Shown here in pieces: positions 7,231-17,143 of a stretch of DNA of 64,000 nt. Every line of letters begins with the position of its first letter. The stretch's first letter is position 1. A program made the position numbers and the translations under genes. Origin of the DNA: Streptomyces chrestomyceticus JCM 4735 (lineage in GTDB: Bacteria > Actinomycetota > Actinomycetes > Streptomycetales > Streptomycetaceae); NCBI RefSeq assembly GCF_003865135.1, contig NZ_BHZC01000001.1:4030001-4094000 (forward strand). Direction: 5' to 3'. The notes beneath the pieces are model-generated. The model was not told the origin of the DNA. It saw nothing but the letters and a program-made list of their open reading frames with translations, and did not search any database.

Positions 7231-10200
7231 TGCGGCGCATCTGCTCTCGCAGGTGCGCCAGGCGTCCCGCGCGACGCGGGACCTGCGGCGCGACACCGAC
7301 GCCCTGCGCAGCGGCCTGGGCCGCATCGACGGCGGCAGCCGGGCCGCTGTCGCCGGCCTGCGGTCGGTGGGCCGCTCCTCCCACGAGGCCGGGGCCGGGC
7401 TGCGGCGGGTCGGCGCGGACGGGCACGCGTCGATGAGCCGCCTGCGGCACGGCGTGCTCTCCGCCCGCCGGGAGCTGCACCACCTTCGCGGCCTCGTCGT
7501 CGGCGGCGGCATCGTCGCCGGGCTGGCGGAGATCGCCAAGGAGGGCAACGAGTACCAGCGGTCCATCAACAAGTGGGGCGCGGTCACCGGCGCCTCCGGG
7601 ACCGAGATGGTCCAGGCCGCGGCCAAGGCCCGGGAACTCGGTGCGGACCTGACACTGCCGGGCACGTCGGCGGCCAAGGCCGCGGAGGCGATGCTGGAGC
7701 TGGCCAAGGCCGGTCAGACCTCCACCTCGTCGCTGGCCAACGCCCGGGCCGCGATGCAGCTCGCCGCCGCCGACAACCTGTCCGCGGCCGACGCCGCCCG
7801 CTACCTGGGTGACGTGATGGACCAGTTCGGTCTGTCATCGAACAACGCCGGACGGGCCGCCGACGTTCTGGCCGCGTCGGCGAACGCCGCCTCGGGCGGG
7901 CTGCAGGACATCTACTACGCGATGTCCTACACCGGCCCCGTCGCCGCGCAGCTGGGCATCTCGATCGAGGACTGCTCGGCGGCGGTGGCGATGCTGGCCC
8001 GCTCGGGCATCCTCGGCTCCAAAGCAGGAACGTCCCTGCGCGGGATGCTCACCAACCTCGCCAAGCCGACCGCGGCCGCGAGGCGGGGCCTGGCCGAGCT
8101 GAATATCGAAGCGTGGGACTCGCAGGGCAACTTCAAGGGCCTGCGGACGGTAATTGAGGGCTTGGAGAAGGCCCAGCACCGCATGTCCCAGAAGGACTTC
8201 CTCGCCGCGGCCTCCGCGGTGGTGGGCAAGCCCGCGCTGGCCGGTGCGGCGGCCCTGGCCCACCAGGGTGCTGCGTCCTTCGACCAGATGCACACGGCCA
8301 TCGCCCGTACGGGCGCGGCCGGTGAGATCGCCGCCTCCCAGACCAAGGGCCTGTCGGGTGCGGTCAGCCAGCTCAAGACGCAGTGGTCCAACACGGGGCA
8401 GGTGCTCTACACCTCGGCGGCGCCGGGGCTGGAGAAGGTTACCCGGCTGCTGACGGCCGGGCTCGGCGCCGCCACACCGCACATCGCGTCCGGCCTGGAC
8501 TACCTGCACGACCTGTACACCCTGGCCCGGCCCGGGCTGGCCAAGGCCGCCTCCGACGAGGTCGATGAGCTGACGGACTCGTTCTCCGGGCTCGGCAAGC
8601 CGATCAAGGACCTCGCCCTCGATACCGTCGCCGCCGGCCTGAACATCCTGGTCAATGTCGGCCGTGCGGGCCTGCGGGTGCTGCACAACATCGGCGAGGC
8701 CGCCTCTCCCGTCGCCGAGGCCATCAGCGACGTGGCGAGCGAGGCGGGCGGCGGCGCGTCGGCGTTGGACATGGTTGTCACGGCCGCGAACCTGGCCAGC
8801 CGCGGCTTCGGGGTGCTGTCCGGCGTTCTGGTGCCCATCGGACGCGTCATTGCCGCGCTGGTGCACGGCTTCGCGGCGCTGCCGGGCCCGGTGCAGACTG
8901 CGATCGCCGCGATGCTGCTGGCGCGCCGGGTCACGCCGATGATGCAGAACCTGGCCCGGACCGTGACCGGTCCGGTGGTCGGGGCGTTCCGGTCGGCCGG
9001 GGCGCAGATGCGGGAGCAGCAGCAGCTCGCCGCCGCGAATGGCCGGGAGATCGGCCGCATGGGTGCGGCGTTCGCCGTGCTGGAGAACCGGGTGCCGGTC
9101 GTGGGCCGGATGGCGTCGGCGTTCCGTTCCGCCAACGGTCCGGCTTCTGGTCTGGCCCGCTCGCTTGGGGCTGGGCTCGGCGGTGCGGCGCGTGGCCTGA
9201 TGGGGGCGCTGGGCGGGCCGTTCGGTGTGGCGATCGCCGGTGCCGGTGTGGGGCTGTCGATGCTGGCCGACCGGCAGCAGCAGGCCGCGCAGGAGGCGGC
9301 CGAGCACCAGCAGCGCATCAGCACTCTGACGCAGGCGTTGCGGGAGTCGAACGGGGCGATCACCGACAGCGTGCGGGCGACGGCCGCGCAGTCGGTCATG
9401 GACACCAAGGTGTTCGACGGCAAAAGCCGCCTGGTCGATGTGATGCGCGGCGCCGGGGTGAGCGTGCGGCAGCTGACCGACGCCTACCTGGGGCAGAACG
9501 GCGGGCTGGAGGCGCTGGAGCGCAGTCTGCGGCTGACCGCGAGCGCCAACAGTGACATGCAGTACACGGCGGCGGGCGCGTTTCGCACGTACTCGGAGAA
9601 GGGGCAGGTCGCCTATGACGCGGCCAAGGCGCTCGGTTCGGTCAAGGGCGAGATGAGCCAGGCCGCGAAGGACGCCCGGGACCTGGCCGATGCGACTGGG
9701 CGCAGCGGTTCGGGGGCGAGTGCGGCGCTGGGCCCGTTCGGGAAGTTCTCCGATGCGATGCGGCGTCTGTCCGACACCACCTCGGACGCCGACAGCCGGG
9801 CCCGCGCCCTGCACGACGCCCTCAACGTTCTGGCCGGCGGGTCGGTGAACCTGTCGGCCGCCGAGGCCCGGCTGAACAAGGCGGTCTCGGATGCGAAGGA
9901 CTCGCTCAAGGGCGGCGTGGATGAGGCGGACGGCTACCGCGATGCGCTGCTGAATGTGGACGGTTCGCTGTCCACGGTCACCCGCAACGGCCAGAAGCTC
10001 TACGACACCCTCCAGGGCCTGTCCACCAACTCCGCCGACGCGGCGCAGGCCGCGTACGAGTTCGCGCAGTCGCAGGGCAAGAGCGTGCCGGAGTCGCTGA
10101 AGGCCGCGCAGGCGGAGATGGCCAAGGCCCGCGCTTCGGCGATCGCCACCGCCGAGGGCTACGGGCTGACCGCCGAGCAGGCCGCGAAGCTCGCGGACGC

Positions 10201-12142
10201 GGCGGGCCTGGTGCCCGCGAACGTGTCCATCCTGCTGCAGACCGCCGGCATGGAGCCGGTCATGGCGCAGCTCCTGGCCGTCCAGCAGACCCTGAAGGCC
10301 ACCCCGGACCGGAAGACGATCACCGTCTCCAGCCTGGACAACGAGGCCCGGGAGAAGCTGACCAGCCTCGGCTTCAAGATCAAGGATCTCAAGGACCGTA
10401 CGGTCCAGGTGACCGCGCCGACCGTTGCCGCGCGCACCAGCCTGGACGCGCTGATCAGCAAGCTGGCCGCGACGCCCGGCGCGAAGCACGTTGCCGTTTC
10501 CTCGTCGACGCAGGCGACGATCACGAGTCTGGACGCGGTCCGGCAGGCAGTGGCGGGGGTGCCGGGCGGCAAGACGGTCACGGTCGCGGCCCCGACCGGA
10601 GAGGCACGTGCGCAGCTCGAAGCCCTCGGCTTCAAGGTCACCGACGTGCCGGGCAGCAAGACCGTCACGATCACGGTGCCCACCGGCCCGGCCACCTCCA
10701 GCGTGTCCGCGATCCAGCAGGCGATCAACAACCTCAGCGGGCGCACCATCACCAACTATGTGCAGACCCGCTACATCGGCCCGCAGGTCAACGGTGTACC
10801 GCTGATGAAGCAGGCAGACGGCGGCATCGTCACCTACGCCGACGGCGGTACGCGCGAGAACCACGTCGCACAGATCGCCCAGGGCGGCGAATGGCGCGTA
10901 TGGGCGGAGGACGAGACTTTCGGCGAGGCGTACATCCCTTTCGCCTCCTCCAAGCGGGCCCGGTCGAAGACGATCTTGGAGCAGGTGGCCAACCGCTTCG
11001 GCGGCACCGTCACCTACCATGCAGCCGGCGGGCTGTCGGACTGGTCGTACCAGCCGGTGGGCAGCACCGGCCTGACCGTCTCCGACGTGGTCTCGAAGTC
11101 GCAGCGCAAGGACAAGCACGGCGACGAGCACTTCGACCTCGGCCTGTTCGAGCGCAACCTGCACTCCTCCGTACGCACCGCCCAGGCGTGGCGCAGTGAC
11201 CTGGCGACGGTGGTGCGGCGCGCGGGGTCGGAGGTGGCCAAGGCACTGGAAGACATGGGCGAGGACGGCATCGCCCTGACACGGAAGATGGCCCGCGGCT
11301 CCAACCGGTACATCAACGACATGGCTGCCCAGTTGCGGCAGCTCGCCGGGGCGGCGCGGTCGTCGCTGGCCGACTACACCGGCCAGCTCGCGGGCGCGGT
11401 CAAGGACGCCACGGCTTTCCAGAACAACCTGGCCCGCCTGGTGGGCAGTGGCTACGGCGACCTGGCAACGCGCCTGGCGCAGCAGGGTGACGCCAACGCC
11501 GAAGCCCTCGCCGCGCAGGCCGTCAAGGACAACACCAAGGCACGGCAGGCCAACCAGGCCGCCAAGGATGCGACGAAGGTACTCGACGGTGACCAGCTCA
11601 CCGACCTGGTGAAGATCATCAGCTCGCTGGCGAAGGGCCGCGGGCTGCACGCGGTCGCCGAGCTGGCGGGGCTGGAGGAGGACCGGCTGATCGAGGTCGC
11701 CAACCTCTCCACGAACCAGATCCGCGGCACCGGCAAGGCGGACCGTTTCCTGTCCGACCTGGTGAAGGCGAACGCCGGGCGAGCTTATGCGGACGGCGGC
11801 ATGTGGGCGCCGGGCATCTACTCCTCGCCGTCGCCGAATGGGCTGATCAAGTTCGCGGAACGGTCCACCGGCGGCGAGTCCTATATCCCGCATGCGGCTG
11901 CCAAACGCGGCCGGGCCACGGCTGTCCTGGCACGCACCGCTGACCGGTTCGGCTACGACCTGGCGCCGCGCCGCCTGGTCGATGCCGCCGCCGGCCGCGC
12001 CCGGGTGGTGATCGTCCACCAGGCCCCGGCGATCGGCAGCCAGACCATCCACGTGCGCCAGAGCACATCGTCAGCGAACGACATCGCCGACGTGGTCGCG
12101 TACCAGATGCGCCGGGCCAAGCGCGGAGGTTCCCTGCGATGA
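7193..12142 (+). CDS. Tape measure protein (TP901 type)
   Basis: 1649 aa, GTG 7193. It sets tail length and is the largest gene in the window. Residues about 110-400 hold the TP901 core (NEYQRSINKWGAVTGASGTE, then ADNLSAADAARYLGDVMDQFG). Hydrophobic segments follow in the middle. Residues about 1040-1190 contain several copies of a beta-type repeat (KTVTVAAPTGEARAQLEALG and variants). Two related segments with ADGG...GGE...YIP occur near 1230 and 1550, suggesting an internal duplication. The last four nt overlap the next gene (ATGA). At the usual 0.15 nm per residue the tail would be roughly 250 nm, which is long for a siphovirus but plausible. Confidence 0.95.
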   Translation: MSNYTLSVQMRADAAHLLSQVRQASRATRDLRRDTDALRSGLGRIDGGSRAAVAGLRSVGRSSHEAGAGLRRVGADGHASMSRLRHGVLSARRELHHLRGLVVGGGIVAGLAEIAKEGNEYQRSINKWGAVTGASGTEMVQAAAKARELGADLTLPGTSAAKAAEAMLELAKAGQTSTSSLANARAAMQLAAADNLSAADAARYLGDVMDQFGLSSNNAGRAADVLAASANAASGGLQDIYYAMSYTGPVAAQLGISIEDCSAAVAMLARSGILGSKAGTSLRGMLTNLAKPTAAARRGLAELNIEAWDSQGNFKGLRTVIEGLEKAQHRMSQKDFLAAASAVVGKPALAGAAALAHQGAASFDQMHTAIARTGAAGEIAASQTKGLSGAVSQLKTQWSNTGQVLYTSAAPGLEKVTRLLTAGLGAATPHIASGLDYLHDLYTLARPGLAKAASDEVDELTDSFSGLGKPIKDLALDTVAAGLNILVNVGRAGLRVLHNIGEAASPVAEAISDVASEAGGGASALDMVVTAANLASRGFGVLSGVLVPIGRVIAALVHGFAALPGPVQTAIAAMLLARRVTPMMQNLARTVTGPVVGAFRSAGAQMREQQQLAAANGREIGRMGAAFAVLENRVPVVGRMASAFRSANGPASGLARSLGAGLGGAARGLMGALGGPFGVAIAGAGVGLSMLADRQQQAAQEAAEHQQRISTLTQALRESNGAITDSVRATAAQSVMDTKVFDGKSRLVDVMRGAGVSVRQLTDAYLGQNGGLEALERSLRLTASANSDMQYTAAGAFRTYSEKGQVAYDAAKALGSVKGEMSQAAKDARDLADATGRSGSGASAALGPFGKFSDAMRRLSDTTSDADSRARALHDALNVLAGGSVNLSAAEARLNKAVSDAKDSLKGGVDEADGYRDALLNVDGSLSTVTRNGQKLYDTLQGLSTNSADAAQAAYEFAQSQGKSVPESLKAAQAEMAKARASAIATAEGYGLTAEQAAKLADAAGLVPANVSILLQTAGMEPVMAQLLAVQQTLKATPDRKTITVSSLDNEAREKLTSLGFKIKDLKDRTVQVTAPTVAARTSLDALISKLAATPGAKHVAVSSSTQATITSLDAVRQAVAGVPGGKTVTVAAPTGEARAQLEALGFKVTDVPGSKTVTITVPTGPATSSVSAIQQAINNLSGRTITNYVQTRYIGPQVNGVPLMKQADGGIVTYADGGTRENHVAQIAQGGEWRVWAEDETFGEAYIPFASSKRARSKTILEQVANRFGGTVTYHAAGGLSDWSYQPVGSTGLTVSDVVSKSQRKDKHGDEHFDLGLFERNLHSSVRTAQAWRSDLATVVRRAGSEVAKALEDMGEDGIALTRKMARGSNRYINDMAAQLRQLAGAARSSLADYTGQLAGAVKDATAFQNNLARLVGSGYGDLATRLAQQGDANAEALAAQAVKDNTKARQANQAAKDATKVLDGDQLTDLVKIISSLAKGRGLHAVAELAGLEEDRLIEVANLSTNQIRGTGKADRFLSDLVKANAGRAYADGGMWAPGIYSSPSPNGLIKFAERSTGGESYIPHAAAKRGRATAVLARTADRFGYDLAPRRLVDAAAGRARVVIVHQAPAIGSQTIHVRQSTSSANDIADVVAYQMRRAKRGGSLR

Positions 12143-13029
12143 GCGCCCCGGAGCTGAAGGACTGGCAGCTGGAGTTCGGTGGCGTCGTGATCGGCCACGG
12201 CACGCGCGTGCCCGTCGCGGAGATCGAAGGGCTCGGCCGACCCGCAGTGCGCGGTGAACCGGTTCCCCGGCCCGGCGCCGACGGGGCCTGGCCGTCCCCG
12301 GACTTCTACGAACCGCGCACCGTCCGCATCGACTGTGCGGTCAAGACGCCCGGCGACCCGGCCGCAGCGCGCCAGATCGTCGCCGACCTCCAGCGGGCGG
12401 CCGACGAGCCGCGGCTACGCCTCAGCGGTGGGGCGGTGATGCCGCTGCGCCTCAAGTGGCCCGGCTCCCCGGTGCGCGTCCTGTTCGGGCGGTTGGCGAA
12501 GGTCGACCCGACGTGGGCGGACGCGGCCCACGGCTGGGTTCCGTTGGACGTGGAGTTCCTGGCTACCGATCCGCGCTACTACGCCGATATCGAGCAGCAG
12601 GTCGCGCTGCGGCTGGGCTGGCTGTCCGGTGGCGGCTTCACCGCCCCCGTGCAGGCCCCCATCAAGGTCACCAGCGGCACGGCCACCGGGCAGCACCGGC
12701 CCGGCTGGGTCACCAACGGTGGCGACCGCGATGCGCCCCCGGTGCTGACCGTGTACGGGCCGTGCGCCAACCCCGCCATCACCCATGTCGAGACCGGCCG
12801 AACGCTGCGGCTGCCGGTGGTGCTCGGCGCCGGCCAATGGGTGCGGGTGGACACCCGCCCCGGCCAAGCCATGGCTGTGCGCGACAACGGCGGCATCGTC
12901 GCGGTCCCTGACCGGCTGGACACCTTCACCCTGCCGCCCGGCCGCTCCGAAATCCGCTGGACCGCCGCCGACCCGACCGCCACCGCCCGCCTGACCGTCG
13001 CCTGGCGCGACGCCTTCACAGCACTCTGA
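12139..13029 (+). CDS. Distal tail protein (Dit-like)
   Basis: 296 aa, ATG overlapping the tape measure stop (ATGA). N-terminal residues (ELKDWQLEFGGVVIGHGT) start a beta-rich domain. The segment around TVRIDCAVKTPGDPAAARQI and the later VPLDVEFLATDPRYYADIEQ are typical of Dit-family N-terminal domains, which form the hexameric hub at the tail tip. The C-terminal part (SEIRWTAADPTATARLTVAW) is galectin-like/beta-sandwich in character. Position immediately after the tape measure gene supports the call. Confidence 0.85.
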   Translation: MSAPELKDWQLEFGGVVIGHGTRVPVAEIEGLGRPAVRGEPVPRPGADGAWPSPDFYEPRTVRIDCAVKTPGDPAAARQIVADLQRAADEPRLRLSGGAVMPLRLKWPGSPVRVLFGRLAKVDPTWADAAHGWVPLDVEFLATDPRYYADIEQQVALRLGWLSGGGFTAPVQAPIKVTSGTATGQHRPGWVTNGGDRDAPPVLTVYGPCANPAITHVETGRTLRLPVVLGAGQWVRVDTRPGQAMAVRDNGGIVAVPDRLDTFTLPPGRSEIRWTAADPTATARLTVAWRDAFTAL

Positions 13030-13048
13030 ACAAGGACACGTACCACCG

Positions 13049-13987
13049 ATGACGCTCGCCCAGGCCCCGCTGCTCGTCGACGGCGCCAGCCACTCCGCCC
13101 AGACGTTCCGCATGATGATCCGCGACCTGTCCAGAGGCGGAGAGGGCATCACCGAAGGCGCCGACCTGAAGGTCAGGCCGCTGCCCACGCCCGGCCCTGG
13201 CGTGGAGGTCGGCAACGGCTCCGGGGTCATCCGCGGACGAGCCAACGCCTGGCAGGGCTCCTACACCGCCTACAACATCGGGACCGCCACCGTCCCGGTC
13301 GCTCCGACCGGCGCCACGCCGCGCTCGGACCTGCTCGTGCTGCGGGTGACCGATCCCGAGTACGAGGGCGGCCTCGACCCGGCCAAGGACACGATCAACA
13401 CCTTCGAGGTGATCCCCAACGTGTCGCCCGCCGCCACAAAGGTGCCGGACGGCGTCACCGGTATCGCTCTGGCCCGTCTCGACCTGCCCGCCAGCACGGC
13501 CACGGTCACCGCCGCCATGATCACCGATCTGCGCAGCGTCGCCAATCCGCGCAGCGAAGCGCACATCTTCACCGCGTCCCCGACCAGCGACGACAACTAC
13601 AAGGGTACCGGCTACAAGTGGGCCGTATGGCCGCGCATCGCCCGGTGGCAGGTGGCGGTGCCGCACTGGGCGGTGCGGGCCCGCGTCAAGATGACCCTGG
13701 CCGGCATCCAGTTGATCGGTGGCACCATCTACGGCGGCACGGCCTTCCAGCTCGGGCCGGTGGTCGGGCAGTCCGTGGTGATCGACTCGGCGTGGCCGGG
13801 CGGCGACTACTCCGAGCGGCTGCACCTGATCAGCGCCGACACCCTGGCGATACCGGAGTCGCTGCGCGGAACGCCCCAGTGGCTGGAGCACCGGGTGGCC
13901 CGCGCCGATGGCGTCAACGGCTACTTGCAGGCCGACGTCGCCACGACCGCCATCGGCGAGGTCGCCTTCGAAGAAGGCCCCATGTGA
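13049..13987 (+). CDS. Minor tail / baseplate protein
   Basis: 312 aa, ATG 13049. The N-terminal half (APLLVDGASHSAQTFRMMIR, then GVIRGRANAWQGSYTAYNIG and DLLVLRVTDPEYEGG) matches the pattern of actinophage proteins encoded after Dit that decorate the baseplate. The segment ATVTAAMITDLRSVANPRS is characteristic of this class. The C-terminal half is beta-rich. It likely forms part of the tail tip. Its stop shares a base with the next start (TGATG). Confidence 0.75.
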   Translation: MTLAQAPLLVDGASHSAQTFRMMIRDLSRGGEGITEGADLKVRPLPTPGPGVEVGNGSGVIRGRANAWQGSYTAYNIGTATVPVAPTGATPRSDLLVLRVTDPEYEGGLDPAKDTINTFEVIPNVSPAATKVPDGVTGIALARLDLPASTATVTAAMITDLRSVANPRSEAHIFTASPTSDDNYKGTGYKWAVWPRIARWQVAVPHWAVRARVKMTLAGIQLIGGTIYGGTAFQLGPVVGQSVVIDSAWPGGDYSERLHLISADTLAIPESLRGTPQWLEHRVARADGVNGYLQADVATTAIGEVAFEEGPM

Positions 13988-15078
13988 TGGGCTACCGCTA
14001 CCTGACCCAGCACGCCCTGACCGGGCAGTGGCTCAGCCAGCATCTGCCTCTGACCGGGGTCGAGTTCGGCGAGGAGCTGAACGGCCCTGGGCATCTGCGC
14101 GCCTCCCTGAAACCGCATCTGGCTGGGCTCGTTCCCCAGCTCGCCACCCCCGGCACGGTCATGCTCTACGTCGAGAGCGACGGGTATCTGCGCTGGGGCG
14201 GGCTCGTGTGGCAGGTCGTACCCGAGGGCGACGAGCTGAAGATCGAAGCCGCCGGGTGGACGTCGTACTTCCAGCGCCGCCACGACCTCGACGGCGAACT
14301 CGGCGGCCGAGGCCCGTACGTGCACGGCGACCCGTGCCAGATCATCCGCGACATCATCACCTACGCCCAGTCCGTCCCGGACGGGGATCTCGGTATCACC
14401 GTCGATCCCACCGAGTCGAAGGGGACCGTGGGGACGCCCGCGGAGCCGTGGCATTCGCGCTGGTGGGAAACCCCCGTCCTCGGCGACCAGATCGATGACC
14501 TGGTGAAAGCGGCCGACTCGCCGGACTACGCGTGCACCACCTGGTGGGGTGCCGACGGCCGGCCGGTACGGCGGGTCCGGCTCGGCTACCCCCGGCTCGG
14601 CACCCGGCGCCGCGACCTGATGTTCGCCAGCGGCCTGAACATCACCGACCGGCCGCCGGTCACCTACAGCGCCGACGAGTACGCCCAAGTCGTCATCGCC
14701 ACTGGCAGCGGGGAAGGCCGAGCCCAGCAGCGCGCCATCGACGCCGTCCGCAACGGCCGCCTGCGCCTCGAACATGTCCTGGAGCTGCCGGACGTGCGCG
14801 GCAAGGACGTCCTCGCGCAGCGCGCGAAGGCCGAACGCGTCTGGCGCCAGCAGATGGGCGAAGTCGAGCAGATCACCGTCCGCAACCACCCCGCCGCCCC
14901 CTTCGGCAGCTTCCAGGTCGGGGACGACGTGCAGGTCACCGTCCGCGACGAGTGGGGCGACTGGTCCGGCTGGTGCCGCATCACCGGCTGGACTCTGCAC
15001 CCCGACACCGAAACCGGCGAGACGGCGACCCTCGACCTGCGCCGCGCCGACACCTTCCACTACGCCACCGCCGCCTGA
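13987..15078 (+). CDS. Minor tail protein (tail-tip hub / Tal-like)
   Basis: 363 aa from the ATG at 13987, coupled to the previous gene through TGATG. The sequence contains GTVMLYVESDGYLRWGGLVW and DELKIEAAGWTSYFQRRHD, typical of siphovirus hub proteins with a gp27/VgrG-like beta-barrel origin. The central VPDGDLGITVDPTESKGT and C-terminal DDVQVTVRDEWGDWSGWCRI segments support this. No peptidase or lysozyme motif is visible. It lies between Dit-neighbour and receptor-binding genes as expected. Confidence 0.75.
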   Translation: MGYRYLTQHALTGQWLSQHLPLTGVEFGEELNGPGHLRASLKPHLAGLVPQLATPGTVMLYVESDGYLRWGGLVWQVVPEGDELKIEAAGWTSYFQRRHDLDGELGGRGPYVHGDPCQIIRDIITYAQSVPDGDLGITVDPTESKGTVGTPAEPWHSRWWETPVLGDQIDDLVKAADSPDYACTTWWGADGRPVRRVRLGYPRLGTRRRDLMFASGLNITDRPPVTYSADEYAQVVIATGSGEGRAQQRAIDAVRNGRLRLEHVLELPDVRGKDVLAQRAKAERVWRQQMGEVEQITVRNHPAAPFGSFQVGDDVQVTVRDEWGDWSGWCRITGWTLHPDTETGETATLDLRRADTFHYATAA

Positions 15079-15103
15079 CCCACCCGTCCAAGGAGACCCT
15101 GCT

Positions 15104-16585
15104 GTGCCTGCCGACCTCGGCACCCGCATCACCCAGATAGAACGGATGCTGCGCGCCGTCATCCGCTCCCCGCGCCTGACCAACGCCTCGATCGAAGGCG
15201 GTGCCGTCCAGGTCTACGACGAACACGGCTCGCTGCGCGCGCTGGTCGGCCAGCAGCCCGACGGCACCAGCGGCGTCACCGTCGTCAACGGCCCCCCGCC
15301 TCCGCCCCCGGCGCCGCCGACCGTTGCCCCGGCGCTGGCCGCGCTGACCGTCACGTGGGACGGCGCCTTCGCCGACGGGGCGGCGGCCCCGCTGGACTTC
15401 GCCCGCGTCGAGGTGCACGTCGGGCCGGACGCCGGCTTCGAGCCGTCGCAGGGCACGCTGCGCGACACCATCGAAACCGCCCAGGGCGGCTCCGTCACCG
15501 TTCCCCTCCCCTACACCACGTGGTGGGTCAAGCTGCGAGCGCGCACCCTGGCCGGAGTCGCCGGGCCCGCCACCACGGCCGTCGAGGGCACACCCCGGCA
15601 GGCAGCGGCCGCTGACATCCAGGCCGGGGCGGTCACCGCGGAGAGCCTGGCGGCCGACGCCATCACCGGCAAGCACATCGTCGGCGGTCGCATCGACGGC
15701 GCGATCGTCACCGGCAGCACCGTCCGTACCGGCACCACCGGCAGCCGGATCGTCGTCACCCCCACCCCGCCCGCGCCGCTGGAACAGATCCCCTCGGTAC
15801 TGCTGCACTCCGCCTCCGACCTGGAGAAAGCCCCCGGCGCGCTGCGGGCCAGCACCAAGTCGGACGGCACAAGCTACCCGACCGTGGAACTGACCGCCCC
15901 CGCCGTGCAGATCGACCGTTGGAACCTGCCCGACACCTCTGCCCTGCACCTGCACTCACCCCAGCTCCACGAGCACGGCGGTGCTTTCGACCTGACCGCC
16001 TCGACCAGCCTGAACAGAGAAACGGGCAACGTCTCCGTCTACGGCACGAGCGGTAGAGGCCCAACCGACACCGCGTTGTTCCGCATCAGCGTGAGTGACG
16101 GCCCAGAAGCCCCCGGCAACGAACGCGGGCTCCCCGCCCGTACCTTCGTCGAGGCCAGCGGGGCCGAGTTCACGGTCCGCACCGCCTCTGCCGACGGTGA
16201 CACCACCGTCACCATGGGCCCAGGTGCGCTCGCCGTCGAAGGCTGGGTCACCCGCCCGGCCACCGACTGGAAGCTGCTCGTCCTCGGGTCCAGCGTCATC
16301 GCGGGTTCCCAGGCTCCACAAGTACGGATCACGGCAACGGGCACGCTCGAACTGTGCGGGTACGCCAACCTCACTGACACTGAGATCCGCAGCGGACGCC
16401 AGATCGCTACCCTGCCCGATGGATACTGGCCTACCGGAGTCCGCCGTGTGCTGGTCCCCTTGTCCGCCGGCGGGACCGTCATCCGCTTGGACATCAACAC
16501 CGACGGCTCACTACGGCTGTACCCCATGGTCGGCAGCCGGGCTTCCTGGATCGGCTTCGACGGCGTCACCTGCCGCGCCACCTGA
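15104..16585 (+). CDS. Tail fibre / receptor-binding-like protein
   Basis: 493 aa, GTG 15104 preceded by AAGGAG. The N terminus (LGTRITQIERMLRAVIRSPR, LTNASIEGGAVQVYD) is the common attachment segment of Streptomyces-phage tip proteins. A Pro-rich linker (GPPPPPPAPP) leads to a fibronectin-III-like domain (LTVTWDGAFADGAAAPLDFA ... TTWWVKLRARTLAGVAGPAT). This is followed by the ADIQAGAVTAESLAADAITG motif that often anchors long fibres. The C-terminal 250 residues are beta-rich and unique, consistent with host recognition. It is the last structural gene before the lysis genes. Confidence 0.75.
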   Translation: MPADLGTRITQIERMLRAVIRSPRLTNASIEGGAVQVYDEHGSLRALVGQQPDGTSGVTVVNGPPPPPPAPPTVAPALAALTVTWDGAFADGAAAPLDFARVEVHVGPDAGFEPSQGTLRDTIETAQGGSVTVPLPYTTWWVKLRARTLAGVAGPATTAVEGTPRQAAAADIQAGAVTAESLAADAITGKHIVGGRIDGAIVTGSTVRTGTTGSRIVVTPTPPAPLEQIPSVLLHSASDLEKAPGALRASTKSDGTSYPTVELTAPAVQIDRWNLPDTSALHLHSPQLHEHGGAFDLTASTSLNRETGNVSVYGTSGRGPTDTALFRISVSDGPEAPGNERGLPARTFVEASGAEFTVRTASADGDTTVTMGPGALAVEGWVTRPATDWKLLVLGSSVIAGSQAPQVRITATGTLELCGYANLTDTEIRSGRQIATLPDGYWPTGVRRVLVPLSAGGTVIRLDINTDGSLRLYPMVGSRASWIGFDGVTCRAT

Positions 16586-16716
16586 ATGCCGATTTCCTGA
16601 TTCTCTGCTTCGATGCCGACCGTTCACCGTAGGCTCCGCACCGTGTGACAGCACGCGCTGCCCCCGTTCACTCGTGCACCCGGACACCGGGTCCGGGACG
16701 AACATCGGAGGTGGAC

Positions 16717-16833
16717 ATGCGTCACCGCTTAGGGAACCTGGTCAACCGGCTCGGCCGACGTGAACTGGCACTGATCGTTATTGGAGCACTGGTCTCCGCA
16801 GTGGCAGCCAAGCTCGTCGACACCATGCTGTAG
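16717..16833 (+). CDS. 38-aa single-span membrane protein
   Basis: Starts at ATG 16717 with GGAGG 5-6 nt upstream. Sequence MRHRLGNLVNRLGRRELALI then a hydrophobic helix (VIGALVSAVAAKLVDTML). The basic N terminus and one transmembrane segment fit a small holin or holin accessory peptide, as does its location between the fibre and endolysin genes. Followed at once by a hairpin. Confidence 0.55.
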   Translation: MRHRLGNLVNRLGRRELALIVIGALVSAVAAKLVDTML

Positions 16834-16840
16834 CTGGCGT

Positions 16841-16863
16841 CCCCGATGGTGAGGTCATCGGGG
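16841..16863 (+). terminator. Hairpin after small membrane protein
   Basis: CCCCGATG, 7-nt loop, CATCGGGG: perfect 8-bp stem 8 nt after the stop of the 38-aa gene. Together with the second inverted repeat at 16899-16930 it probably ends or attenuates transcription before the lysis genes. Confidence 0.6.
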
Positions 16864-16898
16864 GCCGCCAGCCGCTCAGCGGACCGGTCAGCGTTCCA

Positions 16899-16930
16899 CC
16901 TCGGGAGGACGCTTCGGCGCCCTCCCGAGG
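16899..16930. terminator. 10-bp inverted repeat
   Basis: CCTCGGGAGG and its exact complement separated by 12 nt, in the 310-bp spacer between the 38-aa gene and the coiled-coil gene. Apart from the two hairpins, nothing else is recognised in this spacer. Confidence 0.55.
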
Positions 16931-17143
16931 CTGCTGATCACTGTGTGGATGTCAAGTACGACTTCGCGTAACTGACGTACACAGTTGACTTACCGGTGGC
17001 GTGAGCCTCCCACATAGCTATTGCGTACGCACTCGCTAAACGGAAATCGGCGCGCACGCACTTGCCCGTCCGGAAGACGGCGCCTCACCTCGTTGACCAC
17101 CGTACGATCGTGATCAGGCGTGGGGCTGCCGGGAGTGATTGCG

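Noticed and set aside
7835..12052. Very long open frame (1405 codons) antisense to the tape measure gene
   Set aside because: High-GC DNA leaves long shadow frames opposite real genes; the product is Gly/Arg/Leu/His-rich with no domain, and the sense protein is a clear tape measure protein.
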